A stretch of 64,000 nt of DNA, taken from NCBI GenBank assembly GCA_025363655.1, contig JANYDK010000073.1, forward strand, positions 1 through 64,000. The letters are read 5' to 3'. A model generated the notes under the pieces. That model saw nothing but the letters and a program-made list of their open reading frames with translations. It was not told where the DNA came from and did no database searches. Positions 1-8,865 of the stretch are shown here, one piece after another; within the stretch, counting starts at the first letter, position 1, and every line of letters starts with the position of its first letter. Source of the stretch: Deltaproteobacteria bacterium. GTDB taxonomy: Bacteria > Myxococcota_A > Polyangia > Polyangiales > JADJMO01. The position numbers and the translations under genes were made by a program.

Positions 1-1055
1 GCGTAGCGCAGCGTCGTCTTGATGTTTGTGTGCCCGGCGAGCCGCTGCACGACGGCAAGGTGCACCCCGAGAGCCACGAGGCGCGAACAGAACGTGTGAC
101 GGAAGACGTGCCAGCCGTTGACCCGCTCGATGGGCTTGGCCGTCTCGATCTTCCGTTCGGCGGCGAGGGCGGCTGCACGCTTCGACGCACGATAGAGGGG
201 GTGCTTCATCTCGTTGTCGGTGTGCCCATCGCCGTCTTCGCTCGCGAAGACGAAGGGCGAACCAACGCGACGGGGGTGCTGCCGGATGGCCTCGACGATC
301 TGGTCGGGCAGATCGAGGACACGGACACGCTTGCTCTTGGGGTAGGGGAGTAGCCGATCCTCTTGGTCGTACGCCCGGTCCACGGTGATCTTCTTCGACT
401 TGAGATCGAGTTGCTCCCAATGGAGGGCACGCAGCTCGCCCCGGCGAAGACCGAGCGTGATGGCGACGAGCACAGCGAGCCCCCACATGGGTTCCTCGTT
501 CGCCGCCTCGATGTAGAGGGCCGTCTCCTCGGGCGAGAGAAAGTCATACGCCTGCTCCGCCGTGCTCGGCCACGAGACACGCGGCACGTGAGGTACGTGA
601 CCTTCTGTCTCGGCCCACCTGAGCAACGTCAGCAGCACCGAGATCTGGTTCTGCAACGTCTTGCCGCTGAGCGTGGGGCGACGCTTCGCCGTGTCCGCGT
701 TGATCGCCTTTGCTTCGATCTTATCGAGCGGCGTGTCTCTGAAGAGCGGGATGTAGACCCGTTCGAGGACCCGACGCTTTCGCTGGACCTCGTCCTTGCC
801 GCTCTTGATGCCTGCCCACGACAAGAAGTCTTCGAGCACCGCCGAGATGGTGGGCTTGCTCGCCACCACCTCGACCTTCTTCTTCCACGTGCCGTTGAGG
901 AGGGCGGTCCGGACCTGCGCCTCGTAGCTGGTGGCTCCGGCCTTGGTCTGGATGGGGACGGTCTTCCTGACACGCTCGGACAGGGAGCCGTCAGGCAGCT
1001 CGACCTGCACGTCGACCATCCAGGCCTTCCGTTGCTCGTTCCAACGCACCGTCAT
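1..1055 (-). CDS. Tyrosine recombinase (integrase), 3' end cut by the window edge
   Basis: This is a site-specific recombinase of the phage-integrase family. About 351 residues are visible before the gene runs off the left end. The N-terminal ~60 residues look like an arm-type DNA-binding domain (RWNEQRKAWMVDVQVELPDG), followed by a SAM-like core-binding domain. The catalytic domain has box I Arg (TLGLRRGELRAL), the H-x-x-R box (WHVFRHTFCSRL), the GH motif (LAGHTNIKTTLRY) and the nucleophilic Tyr at positions 3-5, so the enzyme appears intact as far as seen. The start is ATG at 1055 with a GGAGGT ribosome site seven bases upstream. Its 5' end lies 87 bp downstream of the tmRNA 3' end on the same strand, the classic position of an island integrase that uses ssrA as its attachment site. 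Whether it belongs to a prophage, ICE or plain island cannot be seen. Confidence 0.93.
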   Translation of the reverse strand, partial: MTVRWNEQRKAWMVDVQVELPDGSLSERVRKTVPIQTKAGATSYEAQVRTALLNGTWKKKVEVVASKPTISAVLEDFLSWAGIKSGKDEVQRKRRVLERVYIPLFRDTPLDKIEAKAINADTAKRRPTLSGKTLQNQISVLLTLLRWAETEGHVPHVPRVSWPSTAEQAYDFLSPEETALYIEAANEEPMWGLAVLVAITLGLRRGELRALHWEQLDLKSKKITVDRAYDQEDRLLPYPKSKRVRVLDLPDQIVEAIRQHPRRVGSPFVFASEDGDGHTDNEMKHPLYRASKRAAALAAERKIETAKPIERVNGWHVFRHTFCSRLVALGVHLAVVQRLAGHTNIKTTLRY

Positions 1056-1089
1056 CGCCTGGACCTCCGTGCCGTCCAAGGTAACCGCT

Positions 1090-1108
1090 ATGGCAACTTG
1101 ATGGCAAC
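1090..1108. repeat. Direct repeat ATGGCAAC x2 between integrase and tmRNA
   Basis: Two copies of ATGGCAAC lie at 1090-1097 and 1101-1108, 11 bp apart, so they sit on one face of the helix. They lie between the integrase start and the tmRNA 3' end. That position fits recombinase arm-type sites or an autoregulatory site, but this is inference from location and spacing only. Confidence 0.4.
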
Positions 1109-1142
1109 GTGTCGGGCGATTCTACGTTTTTCTCGGTGTTTG

Positions 1143-1499
1143 TGGTGGAGGCGGGGGGAGTCGAACCCCCGTCCGAAAGCGTTCCACCTCGGCTTCTACG
1201 TGCGTAGTCGTTGTGTTGATTCGTGATGCGAGACGGCCAACGACAACCTTCTCGCTCCACTACTCCGCACTGCTTCTTGCTTCACCCCGCGCGGCGAGGG
1301 GGTCGGCCAGCCGAATCAGTTGCGCCTTCCGGAGAGCTTCGGCGGGCTCTTCCTTTAGACGGCTATCGCTAGTTTCTTAGGCTGCGAGAGCGTACGCGTT
1401 GTCGTTCGCGTTTGTACGTCCCACGGGTTGGAGAGGTCGTGGGCCCTCTTGCACGCCACCAGAGATGAACGACGCCCCCGTCGAAACCGGAGCGCCCCC
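1143..1499 (-). ncRNA. ssrA: tmRNA (transfer-messenger RNA)
   Basis: tmRNA rescues stalled ribosomes by acting as tRNA-Ala and then as template for a degradation tag. The 5' end GGGGGCG (1499-1493) pairs with CGCCTCC (1153-1147), with one G-U pair, followed by ACCA, so the CCA end is encoded (1145-1143). The hallmark 5' segment CGGTTTCGACGGGGG and the T-arm GGTTCGACTCCCCCC are present. The length is 357 nt in one piece, with no sign of the two-piece permuted form. The tag reading frame is listed separately. The 3' end is the probable attachment site of the adjacent island, which evidently restored the tRNA-like end on insertion. Confidence 0.95.
1377..1409 (-). other. tmRNA tag reading frame (ANDNAYALAA, TAA)
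   Basis: Inside the tmRNA, codons from GCG at 1409-1407 to TAA at 1379-1377 encode ANDNAYALAA. The ALAA end is the usual C-terminal degron for ClpXP-type proteases. Choice of GCG as the resume codon follows the family pattern A-N-D-N. It was not determined experimentally. Confidence 0.85.
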
Positions 1500-1572
1500 A
1501 TCGGCGAACCCAGCGGAACCCCGCCGAGAGCGACCTTCATAGCTTGTGTCGGCGATCGCGCGAGCACAACCC

Positions 1573-1692
1573 CGAAACGAGACTGTCCGGCGACCGAGCG
1601 GAGCGAGATCGACCGGACGGCCAAAGTTGCGAAGCAATCTTTGGCGAAACGAGACTGTCCGGCGACCGAGCGAAAAACGAGACTGTCCGGCG
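1573..1692. repeat. 28-bp direct repeat, two full copies plus one 18-bp partial copy
   Basis: Two identical 28-bp copies start CGAAACGAGACTGTCC and end GACCGAGCG, at 1573-1600 and 1645-1672. An 18-bp third copy sharing the core AAACGAGACTGTCCGGCG is at 1675-1692. They occupy the space between the tmRNA 5' end and the stop of the large J-domain gene. Spacing is irregular (44 and 2 bp), so this is not a CRISPR array. It may be a dispersed intergenic repeat family. I did not notice other copies in the window. Confidence 0.7.
1621..1644 (-). terminator. Stem-loop, possible terminator of the J-domain gene
   Basis: CCAAAG-TTGC and GCAA-T-CTTTGG form a 10-bp stem with one bulged base and a 3-nt loop. 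It lies 78 bp downstream of the stop codon at 1722 and between two copies of the 28-bp repeat. There is no T-tract, so a terminator role is only likely by position. Confidence 0.4.
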
Positions 1693-1721
1693 TCGATCGC
1701 GGGGTTTCGCCGCCCACCGAT

Positions 1722-4700
1722 TCACTTCTTGAAGAAGCCGCGCAATCTGCCCTTTTTTTCGGGCTCTTTCTTCGCGGCGGAGCGCATCGCGGCGAGGCGG
1801 ACCTCGCGAACGGCGTCGACGTTCTTCGGGTCGAGATCGGCCGCGCGCTTGAAGTCGCGGAGGGCCTCGGCGGCGCGTCCCATGCGTTTGAAGATGGCGC
1901 CGCGGTAGTAGAGCGTCTTGTCGTTCTCGGGCTGTTTGCGCACCGCCTGCTCGAGGAGACGCATCGGTTCGAGCAGCTGCGCCGGATCGGGCGTCATCTG
2001 CGCGCGAATCCATCCGAGGATGGCATAGTGGTCGGCGGTGTCGGGATCGCCCTCCATCGCGCGGACGGCCAGTCGCTCGGCAGCCGGAAGATCGCCGCGT
2101 CGCATGAGGACCTCGGCTTTTTGGAAATCGGACGAGGCGTTGAGGACGCGCTCGACCTCCGAGGGTTGATCGGGCGGCGCGAACCGCTCCTCCTCGTAGG
2201 CAGCGCGGCGCGCGGGATCCATCAGCGTTCGATGCGCCTCGCTGATGCGGGCGAAGATGGCGGCCGCGAGCCCGTGCAAATCGGCGCACTCGGCGGGGAG
2301 TCGATCGGGATGGAACGTCTTCGCAGCGCGAAGAAACGCACCTTGAATGTCGGCTGACGAAGCGTTCCCGGGCACCACCAGCGCGCCGTAGTGATCGAGC
2401 TCCGGCAGCGAGCGGAAGCGCTCTTCGAGGATGGCGCGCATCGGATGGACCCGCACCGGCGCGGGCTCTTGCGCGTGATCGTGCTCGCCGAGATCGACGT
2501 CGATGACCAGCTCTTGGCTCATCGACGACGCCTTCATGGGCTCGCGAGCTTCGCGACCTTCGCGAGTCTCGCGAGGCGGAAGCGGCGGCGGTCCGCCCCC
2601 GAAGGCGCCCGGCGACGGCGTCGACACGAACGCGGCCACGGACTCCTCACGGAGCGTGGAAGCGGTTGGCGTCGGCGGCGCCTGTGGCATCGGAGGCTGC
2701 GGAATGAGCGAGGGGCGGAACTGACCGGCAGCGGCGGTGCGCACGGAGATGGGTCCCGTCGGCGTCGTCGACTCGGGCGGGAGCATGCTCGGCCGAACTC
2801 GCTGCGGCGGCGACGACGACCGATCGCCGGGACGCACGCCCGCGGGCTTGGCGTCGGGGAGACCGAGATCGATGTGGCGCGTGATCGCGAGGGCATAGAC
2901 GAGCGTACGCACCACCTGCGGTTCGACGATCTCGGCGTCGAGCATCGCGGGACAGGTGAGCTCGAACTCGCGACCGGCCTCGAGGAGCGCACGCTCGCCC
3001 TCGGTGAGCCCGAAGCGCGTCGGATCGCTCGCCGGATGGAGCACGATTTCTCGGTCGCCGAGGCGATCGAGCGTCGCGGTCATGCGCGCCTCGTCGGGCC
3101 ACCTGCGCACCACCGCGAGCAACGTCGCCAGCGGGTCCGCGGGCACGTAGGCGCCGTACGCGCCGTCGAGGAGATCGAGCGAGACGTAGAATTCGTAGCT
3201 CGACTCGTCAGGCACCGACGCGAGGACGGCGAGACGATCGACGAGCTGATCATGGAGCGAGGCGTCGAGCGAGGCGGCGTCGAGATCGAGGCCGTGAATC
3301 AGCTGTTCGCCGAGGAGGCTGCCGAGCGCGCGCGAACGCTCGATCGCCGCCGCGAGGGTCCGTTCGTCGACGAGGCCGCGGCGAAGGAGCACCTCTCCGA
3401 GCGGCGCCACGACCAGCCAGGCGTGCTCATCGGTCGACGCCGTCGAGCGCATGCGCGCCGGCGCACCATCGACGAAGAAAATGGCGTGCTCACTCCCGTT
3501 GGGCGGCCTCACGAGGAGCGTCCCCGTGAGGTTGCGCGTCAAGAGGTGCACCAGCAGGTGCGGCAGCGGCGAGGTCGCGAGCGTCCCCCGCACGTCGGGC
3601 TTGCGGGGCGGCCTTCCGAGACGCGGCGGGGCGTTCGGGGGTGCCACCGTCATCAGCGCGTTGCGCGGAGGTGCCGACGACCTTCGCGCCGACGATGCCG
3701 GGCTCGAGCGCGGCGCGCCCGCCATCGGTAGTGACCCAGGTGAGCTGCTCGGTGGCATCGGAGGAGTAGTGCGCTGCGTCGTCGGCGCTTCGAGATCGAA
3801 GAGCTTGGTCGGCTCGAGCTCGGCGTCGCCACGGACCGCGAAGGGTGACCGTTGCACCGTCGTCGCGTCGTCCGATTGGGGCGCGCTGGGCGGCATCGGA
3901 GGCGCGAGGGACGACGGTGCGACCGGCTCGGCGGCGGCGCTCCGACGACTCCCGAGCGGCGCGCGGGCCGACGGTGGTGCGGTGATCGGCGCAGCGACGC
4001 GCGTGTCGGGCTTGGACGACGGCGTGCGCATGTCTGGCGATTGTGGCACGGCCCGCGGTGATTGCGGAGACGGCGCAGACTGCGGCGGCTGCGAAGGCCG
4101 CGACGAGGGCACGGGCGTCGGCGTCGAGTCGGCGAGGGCGCTCTCGGGGGGCTCGTCCATGGGCATCGGTGACTCGTAGTCCCGGGCGGTGAAGGGTTCG
4201 GCGCTGATCGGCGCGGCGATCATCGGTGAAAGGTCGCGCTCTGGCTCGTACGAACGCACGGAGATGGGTATCGACGACGGGACTGACGACGGGACTGACG
4301 ACGGGACAGACGTTGGTGCGGACGGTGGTGACGAGTCGAGCTCGCGTCGCACGAAGGTCGGATCGGAGCCGACGACTTTGACGATGCGAAGTCCCGGATC
4401 GGCGACGGGATCGAGCACTCGTTCGAGCACCTGCTCGGGCATCGCGCCCATCTCGTCGAGGACCACGCGGAGGGTGGTGCGTGCCGTGTCGCCCACCGCC
4501 CCGGCAGTGACGACGACCGCGATTTCCCCGGTCGAAAGCTCGACGAGGGTGCCCGGCGGGAGGACGCCGAGCGCGCAGATCAAGAGGCGGAGGACGGTGC
4601 GATCGGCGTTGTCGCCGATGATCGCCTTGCCCGTCCCCGGCGCGGCAGAGATCTCGGCGTCGAGCTCGAGGAGCGCGTCGCTCGCCGTGCGCACCGGCTC

Positions 4701-5843
4701 ACCAGGGGAAGGGGTGAGGAGCTCGTTGTAGCGGCGAGCGAGCGCGACGATGCGTGCGTAGAGCGTCGGCGCGCGGAGCCCACGATAGACCGCGCCGAGC
4801 CGTCGACTGCGCGCCACCCAGAGCGCTTCGTAGGCGACGACGCTCCGCTCCATCGACGACGCATGGAGACGTCCGAGGGTGGTGAGCACTGCAGCGGTCC
4901 CGGCGGGTAGCGCGAGATCGGCCTCTTCTCCGAGGTGCGTCGGCAAGAGCGCCTCGTCACCGGGCGCGAGGTCGTCGGTGTCGAGGAGGAGACTGCGCGC
5001 GGCGCGTGGCCGTCCGACGTCGCTGAGCATCGCCGCCATCGCGATGCGCGTGAGGGCGTCGCGACGGTCGGTCACCAGCCGCGCCACCGCCACCGCGAGG
5101 ATCGCGGAATTGACTGCTTTTCCAGCCTCGTCGTGGTTCGCGTTGCGCACCGCGGTGACCCCGAGGAACGCCGGCGTGCGACCGGCGGAGAGATCGACGA
5201 GCGCCTGCGCGAGGTGCTTCAGTCGTCTCGGGAGCGCCGCGTCGCCATGTGAGAGCTGTGCATAGAAATGACGGAGCGAGACGACGGCGTTCGCGTACGT
5301 GCGGACGATGCGTTGCTCGGCCTCGAGCGGCTCCGGCTCGAAGGCCCGGGCGAGCGCACCCTCGTCGACGCGGCGCAAACGGATGCGTCCGGCGAGCTCT
5401 TTCGGGAGCTCGAGGCGCACACGTCCATCGCGCAGGGCCGGCACCAAGACCTGGACGAAGACGCGCAGATCGGCGACCTGGATGTCGCGCGCGAACGACG
5501 CCGAGGTGCCACCGCAGCGCTCGAAGAGGGCGGCGATTTCCTGCGCGGCGTCGTAGACGGTGCGCGAGGCACGGAGCGGAGCGCCGCCGACGAGGACGGC
5601 CCCGCGGACGAAGAGCACTTCGAAGGGACGCCCGGCGCGGTGCGCGAACTCGGAGAGATCGTGCGTCGTCGCTTCGAGCTGTCTTCGTACCGCCTCGTTG
5701 TCGAGCGCGTGCATCGCCGCGCCACGGAGCAACCGATAGATCGAGGAGACGACGCTGCCTCCGAGCTCGCGCGCCACCTCCTTGCGGGTGAGCAGCATGC
5801 GCGCGGGATCGACCGCCGGACGCGCCGGAGTCCCCGCGTTCAT
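1722..5843 (-). CDS. HD-GYP-like / PATAN / J-domain / TPR multidomain protein
   Basis: This 1373-residue cytoplasmic protein has an unusual domain chain. Residues ~200-450 resemble an HD-GYP domain (AMAAMLSDVGRPR, ARIVALARRYNELL, PGTLVELSTGEIAVVV), but the HD pair is replaced by SD, so c-di-GMP hydrolysis is unlikely. Residues ~490-745 are a Pro/Ser-rich linker with SVPSS repeats. Residues ~750-960 match the PATAN/DUF4388 fold common in myxobacterial signalling proteins. A J domain follows at ~1138-1229 with an intact HPD motif (FHPDR), then TPR repeats to a Lys-rich end. There is no signal peptide. Its ATG overlaps the stop of the upstream kinase gene (ATGA), so the two are translationally coupled and probably work together. 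Partner and output are unknown. Confidence 0.85.
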   Translation of the reverse strand: MNAGTPARPAVDPARMLLTRKEVARELGGSVVSSIYRLLRGAAMHALDNEAVRRQLEATTHDLSEFAHRAGRPFEVLFVRGAVLVGGAPLRASRTVYDAAQEIAALFERCGGTSASFARDIQVADLRVFVQVLVPALRDGRVRLELPKELAGRIRLRRVDEGALARAFEPEPLEAEQRIVRTYANAVVSLRHFYAQLSHGDAALPRRLKHLAQALVDLSAGRTPAFLGVTAVRNANHDEAGKAVNSAILAVAVARLVTDRRDALTRIAMAAMLSDVGRPRAARSLLLDTDDLAPGDEALLPTHLGEEADLALPAGTAAVLTTLGRLHASSMERSVVAYEALWVARSRRLGAVYRGLRAPTLYARIVALARRYNELLTPSPGEPVRTASDALLELDAEISAAPGTGKAIIGDNADRTVLRLLICALGVLPPGTLVELSTGEIAVVVTAGAVGDTARTTLRVVLDEMGAMPEQVLERVLDPVADPGLRIVKVVGSDPTFVRRELDSSPPSAPTSVPSSVPSSVPSSIPISVRSYEPERDLSPMIAAPISAEPFTARDYESPMPMDEPPESALADSTPTPVPSSRPSQPPQSAPSPQSPRAVPQSPDMRTPSSKPDTRVAAPITAPPSARAPLGSRRSAAAEPVAPSSLAPPMPPSAPQSDDATTVQRSPFAVRGDAELEPTKLFDLEAPTTQRTTPPMPPSSSPGSLPMAGAPRSSPASSARRSSAPPRNALMTVAPPNAPPRLGRPPRKPDVRGTLATSPLPHLLVHLLTRNLTGTLLVRPPNGSEHAIFFVDGAPARMRSTASTDEHAWLVVAPLGEVLLRRGLVDERTLAAAIERSRALGSLLGEQLIHGLDLDAASLDASLHDQLVDRLAVLASVPDESSYEFYVSLDLLDGAYGAYVPADPLATLLAVVRRWPDEARMTATLDRLGDREIVLHPASDPTRFGLTEGERALLEAGREFELTCPAMLDAEIVEPQVVRTLVYALAITRHIDLGLPDAKPAGVRPGDRSSSPPQRVRPSMLPPESTTPTGPISVRTAAAGQFRPSLIPQPPMPQAPPTPTASTLREESVAAFVSTPSPGAFGGGPPPLPPRETREGREAREPMKASSMSQELVIDVDLGEHDHAQEPAPVRVHPMRAILEERFRSLPELDHYGALVVPGNASSADIQGAFLRAAKTFHPDRLPAECADLHGLAAAIFARISEAHRTLMDPARRAAYEEERFAPPDQPSEVERVLNASSDFQKAEVLMRRGDLPAAERLAVRAMEGDPDTADHYAILGWIRAQMTPDPAQLLEPMRLLEQAVRKQPENDKTLYYRGAIFKRMGRAAEALRDFKRAADLDPKNVDAVREVRLAAMRSAAKKEPEKKGRLRGFFKK

Positions 5844-8671
5844 CGGCCGCCGCTCTCGATGCGGGCGCGGATCGCCGCCGTCGCCGCCACGGCTGCGTCA
5901 CGGAGCTCGCCAGCGCTGCGGAACCATCCCTTGCCCGCACCACCGAGCGCATCGAGCGCCTCTTTGCTGCGTGCATGTGCGCCCAACACCTGCGCAGCGA
6001 TGACGCGAGAGCCATCGCGAGCTTCGCTTCGGAGCATCGCCCGTTGCCCGAGAATTTCGATCGCCAAGGCCTCGCCGCGCGTGGGGTTCACCGCCATCGT
6101 CGCCTCGAAGAGCGCACGTCGCTCGTCGAGCGCGAGGCCGTGGAACGACGCGTCCTCGATGCGGCGGACGACGACCTGGCCGAGCTCGCGGACCTTGCGT
6201 TCGCCGACCATGCGCAGCGCGGAGAGACGTACGTCGAGACGCGCGTGATCGAGGAGCGCCGAGAGCTCCTGCTTCAGTTGATCGGTGCCGACGGCGCGCT
6301 CGGCGATGGCGTCGAGACGCAGCGCCAAATCGCCCTGCGCGGCGACGTCGGCGAGGGCATTGACCGCGTCTGCCGTTTGCTTGCGCCCGAGGATGGCGAG
6401 CAGCTCGCGCGCGATGTCCTGCGGCCGCTTGCTCAAGTGCTCGGCGATGAAGCGCTCGTGACCCTCGGCGAGCCGCTCGATCGCCTGGAGAATCGGCTGA
6501 CGCAGGCCTTCGTCGGGTTGGTCGAGCGCCTCGAGCAAGTTCGGCAGACTGCGCTCTCCGAGCCACTCCATCATCGACGAGGTCTGCGCGAGGAGCGCCG
6601 GCCGCGCTTCTTCGGGCGCGCGCACGACCACGCCGAGGAGCCGCGCGAGGTTGTCGCCGCCGAAGAACGCGTCGGTGAGCTGCGCGCGCAGCGGGGCGAG
6701 ATCACCGGCCGGCGCGCGCGTCGTCAGCACCTCGACGAGCGCGTGCCACATCGCCATCATCGCGTCGGCCAGGCCGTGGGTGAACGTCTCCTGCGAGCCG
6801 CTCGCCAGCGAGCCGAGGAGCAGGGGAAGATCGCCGGCGCGGCGTGCGTCGAGGATCGCCTCCGCGAGGACGTCGACGTAGCGCTCGAGCCACCTCGCCG
6901 TCGGCATCGAGAGCTGCGCGCCGAGCGCGAGCCGGGCCATGCGATCGATGCCGAGGGCGTCGGCGAGCGGGTTCTGTCCGCGCGCATCGCCGTCGGTGGT
7001 GATCGCCATCGCGCTCGCCTCGGCGCGCGCCGAGCGAGCTTCACGTGCCGCGAGCCGTTCGAGCTCGTCCGACTCGGCAAAAAAAGCCTCGAAACGATCG
7101 GCGTCGCCATCGGCGAACCCGAGCGTGGCGATGGCCTCGATGTGCGGAAGGCCGAGATCCCAGAGGCGGGTGGCGAGGTCGTCCTCGGGCGGAAGATCTC
7201 GCGCGGTGTCGACGAGGAAGAGCTCGACCAGCGCGCGCAGCTCCGGCTCGGTGACGCCAGGATGGATCAAGAGCTCCCGTACGCCGCTCTCGAAGAAGGC
7301 GTAGGGCACGACGTCGAAGGGCGCGGCCGGCTCCCACACGTCACGCACGCCCGCGGGCGTCGAGAGAGCGAACGCATACGGGCGCACCGAAAACACGATG
7401 CCCTCGCGCAACGCAGGCTCGGCGAGCGCGGTGAGGACTTCTTCGAAGAGCGCTCGTTGTCGACGCTCGGTCTCCGGGTGGCCGAACGCATATTGACGCA
7501 CGCTCGGGAGAACGCGCTCGAAGGCCTTGCCGACGGCGCGAAGGCGCGCGAGCCGCGGGTCTTCCTCGACGGCGCCCGTGGCTGCCGAGATCGGAGAGAC
7601 GCCGGAGACCGCCGACACGGCAGAGACCGCGGAGACCGCAGAAACCGCCGAGACCACCGACGTCTCCGTCGGACGCGGCTGCGAGCGCGAGAGCTCGACC
7701 GTCGCCGGCGTCGGCGTGCCCCGCAGACGCGAGAGCTCGGTGAGCACCGCGCCGCGCATTTCAGCCGCATTTTCCCAGCGATTTCGCCTGTCCCATTGCA
7801 GGGCCTTGTCGACCAGCGCGATGAAGCCGGTGGGCAAGTCGGGATCGGCGCGGGCGAGCGATGGCGCGGGCTGCGTCGCCGCGAGGACGAGCGCTTCGTC
7901 GTTGCTCCGACCTTGGTGAAGCCGCGTCCCGGTGGTCAGCGCATAGAGGAGCGCACCGACCGAGAAGATGTCGGCACGACCATCGAGGCGATCGCCGAGA
8001 CCGCGCGCCTGTTCGGGCGACATGTACGAAGGCGTGCCGAGCGTGGTGCCGGCGCGCGTCTGATCCATCGGCGCGGCGTCGCGGAGCTGCGCGATGCCGT
8101 AGTCGAGGACCTTCACCCGCCCGTTGCGCCGCACCTCGTCGCCGGCGTTCGGTTCCGGATCGCAGAGGAAGATGTTGGCGGGCTTGAGGTCTCGATGGAT
8201 GACCCCCGCGCCGTGACACGCGGCGAGGAAATCGAGGAGCTGTCCGGCGATCGCCAGTGAATCGAGGAGCGGTAATTTCCGTCCTTCGCGCTTCCAGCGG
8301 TGATCGAGCGTCTCGCCGATGAGCAGCTCCATCACGAGGAAGGGCTCGCCCTCGTCGGTGGTGTCGTTGTCGTGCACCTCGACGCCGCCGGGGTGCTGGA
8401 TCTTGTTGCCGACGTACCCTTCGCGGACGAAGCGCTCGCGCAGGCTCGGATCGACCGAGAGCTCGGGATGGAGGATCTTCAGCGCCGCGCGCCGACCGTT
8501 GTGGTGCGTCGCCGCGTAGACCGCCGCCATGCCTCCGACGCCGACGAGCTCGTCGAGTCGCCACTTGCCGCGCACCAACGCGCCCACGCGCGACTCCGCC
8601 GTTCGTGCGGGTCCTTGCCCATCGCGGGCGCGCGGATCTTGAGGAGGGCTCACCGGGCTCGAGCGCTGCAT
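5840..8671 (-). CDS. Serine/threonine protein kinase with long helical-repeat tail
   Basis: Residues ~34-300 form a Hanks-type kinase: Gly loop GVGGMAAVY, catalytic-pair Lys in AALKILHPEL, HRDLKPANI catalytic loop, a DYG in place of DFG (VLDYGIA), and GTPSYMSPEQ. All key residues are present, so it is probably active. A VSA micro-repeat linker follows. The last ~550 residues are Leu/Ala/Arg-rich helices resembling HEAT or ARM repeats (for example LARLLGVVVRAPEEARPALLAQ), likely a protein-binding scaffold. No membrane segment is seen, so it should be cytosolic. It is the first gene of a two-gene unit with the HD-GYP-like/J-domain gene, which it overlaps by 4 bp, so that protein is a plausible substrate or partner. 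Confidence 0.9.
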   Translation of the reverse strand: MQRSSPVSPPQDPRARDGQGPARTAESRVGALVRGKWRLDELVGVGGMAAVYAATHHNGRRAALKILHPELSVDPSLRERFVREGYVGNKIQHPGGVEVHDNDTTDEGEPFLVMELLIGETLDHRWKREGRKLPLLDSLAIAGQLLDFLAACHGAGVIHRDLKPANIFLCDPEPNAGDEVRRNGRVKVLDYGIAQLRDAAPMDQTRAGTTLGTPSYMSPEQARGLGDRLDGRADIFSVGALLYALTTGTRLHQGRSNDEALVLAATQPAPSLARADPDLPTGFIALVDKALQWDRRNRWENAAEMRGAVLTELSRLRGTPTPATVELSRSQPRPTETSVVSAVSAVSAVSAVSAVSGVSPISAATGAVEEDPRLARLRAVGKAFERVLPSVRQYAFGHPETERRQRALFEEVLTALAEPALREGIVFSVRPYAFALSTPAGVRDVWEPAAPFDVVPYAFFESGVRELLIHPGVTEPELRALVELFLVDTARDLPPEDDLATRLWDLGLPHIEAIATLGFADGDADRFEAFFAESDELERLAAREARSARAEASAMAITTDGDARGQNPLADALGIDRMARLALGAQLSMPTARWLERYVDVLAEAILDARRAGDLPLLLGSLASGSQETFTHGLADAMMAMWHALVEVLTTRAPAGDLAPLRAQLTDAFFGGDNLARLLGVVVRAPEEARPALLAQTSSMMEWLGERSLPNLLEALDQPDEGLRQPILQAIERLAEGHERFIAEHLSKRPQDIARELLAILGRKQTADAVNALADVAAQGDLALRLDAIAERAVGTDQLKQELSALLDHARLDVRLSALRMVGERKVRELGQVVVRRIEDASFHGLALDERRALFEATMAVNPTRGEALAIEILGQRAMLRSEARDGSRVIAAQVLGAHARSKEALDALGGAGKGWFRSAGELRDAAVAATAAIRARIESGGR
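7605..7658. repeat. 9-bp tandem repeat encoding VSA units in the kinase linker
   Basis: Six near-identical 9-bp units (plus-strand consensus GAGACCGCC) run head to tail and encode Val-Ser-Ala repeats just after the kinase domain. Such a run can change copy number by slippage in whole codons, which would alter linker length without a frameshift. Confidence 0.75.
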
Positions 8672-8865
8672 GGCGAAGGGCCGTAGGCGGCGCGTCGTCG
8701 TCGCTCTCGTGCGGCGACGACACGGCGGAGACCAAGGCTATGACGACGCAGAACGCGCGGCTACAGCCGCCTTTCGTCTCCAAGCCGCGCCGCCCCGCGG
8801 GCGAGCCTTTCGCGCATTTTGCCGCTGTTTGACGCCGACGTGCTGCGTCGCGGCGGCGAAGGCGG

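Noticed and set aside
1-1055. Prophage call for the integrase
   Set aside because: No other phage gene is visible. The integrase alone cannot tell prophage from ICE or island.
1573-1692. Possible CRISPR array
   Set aside because: Only two full copies, spacers of 44 and 2 bp, and no cas genes.
4270-4315. 12-bp tandem repeat (GACGACGGGACT) as a separate element
   Set aside because: It lies in the low-complexity linker of the J-domain gene and encodes SVPSS repeats, which explain it fully.
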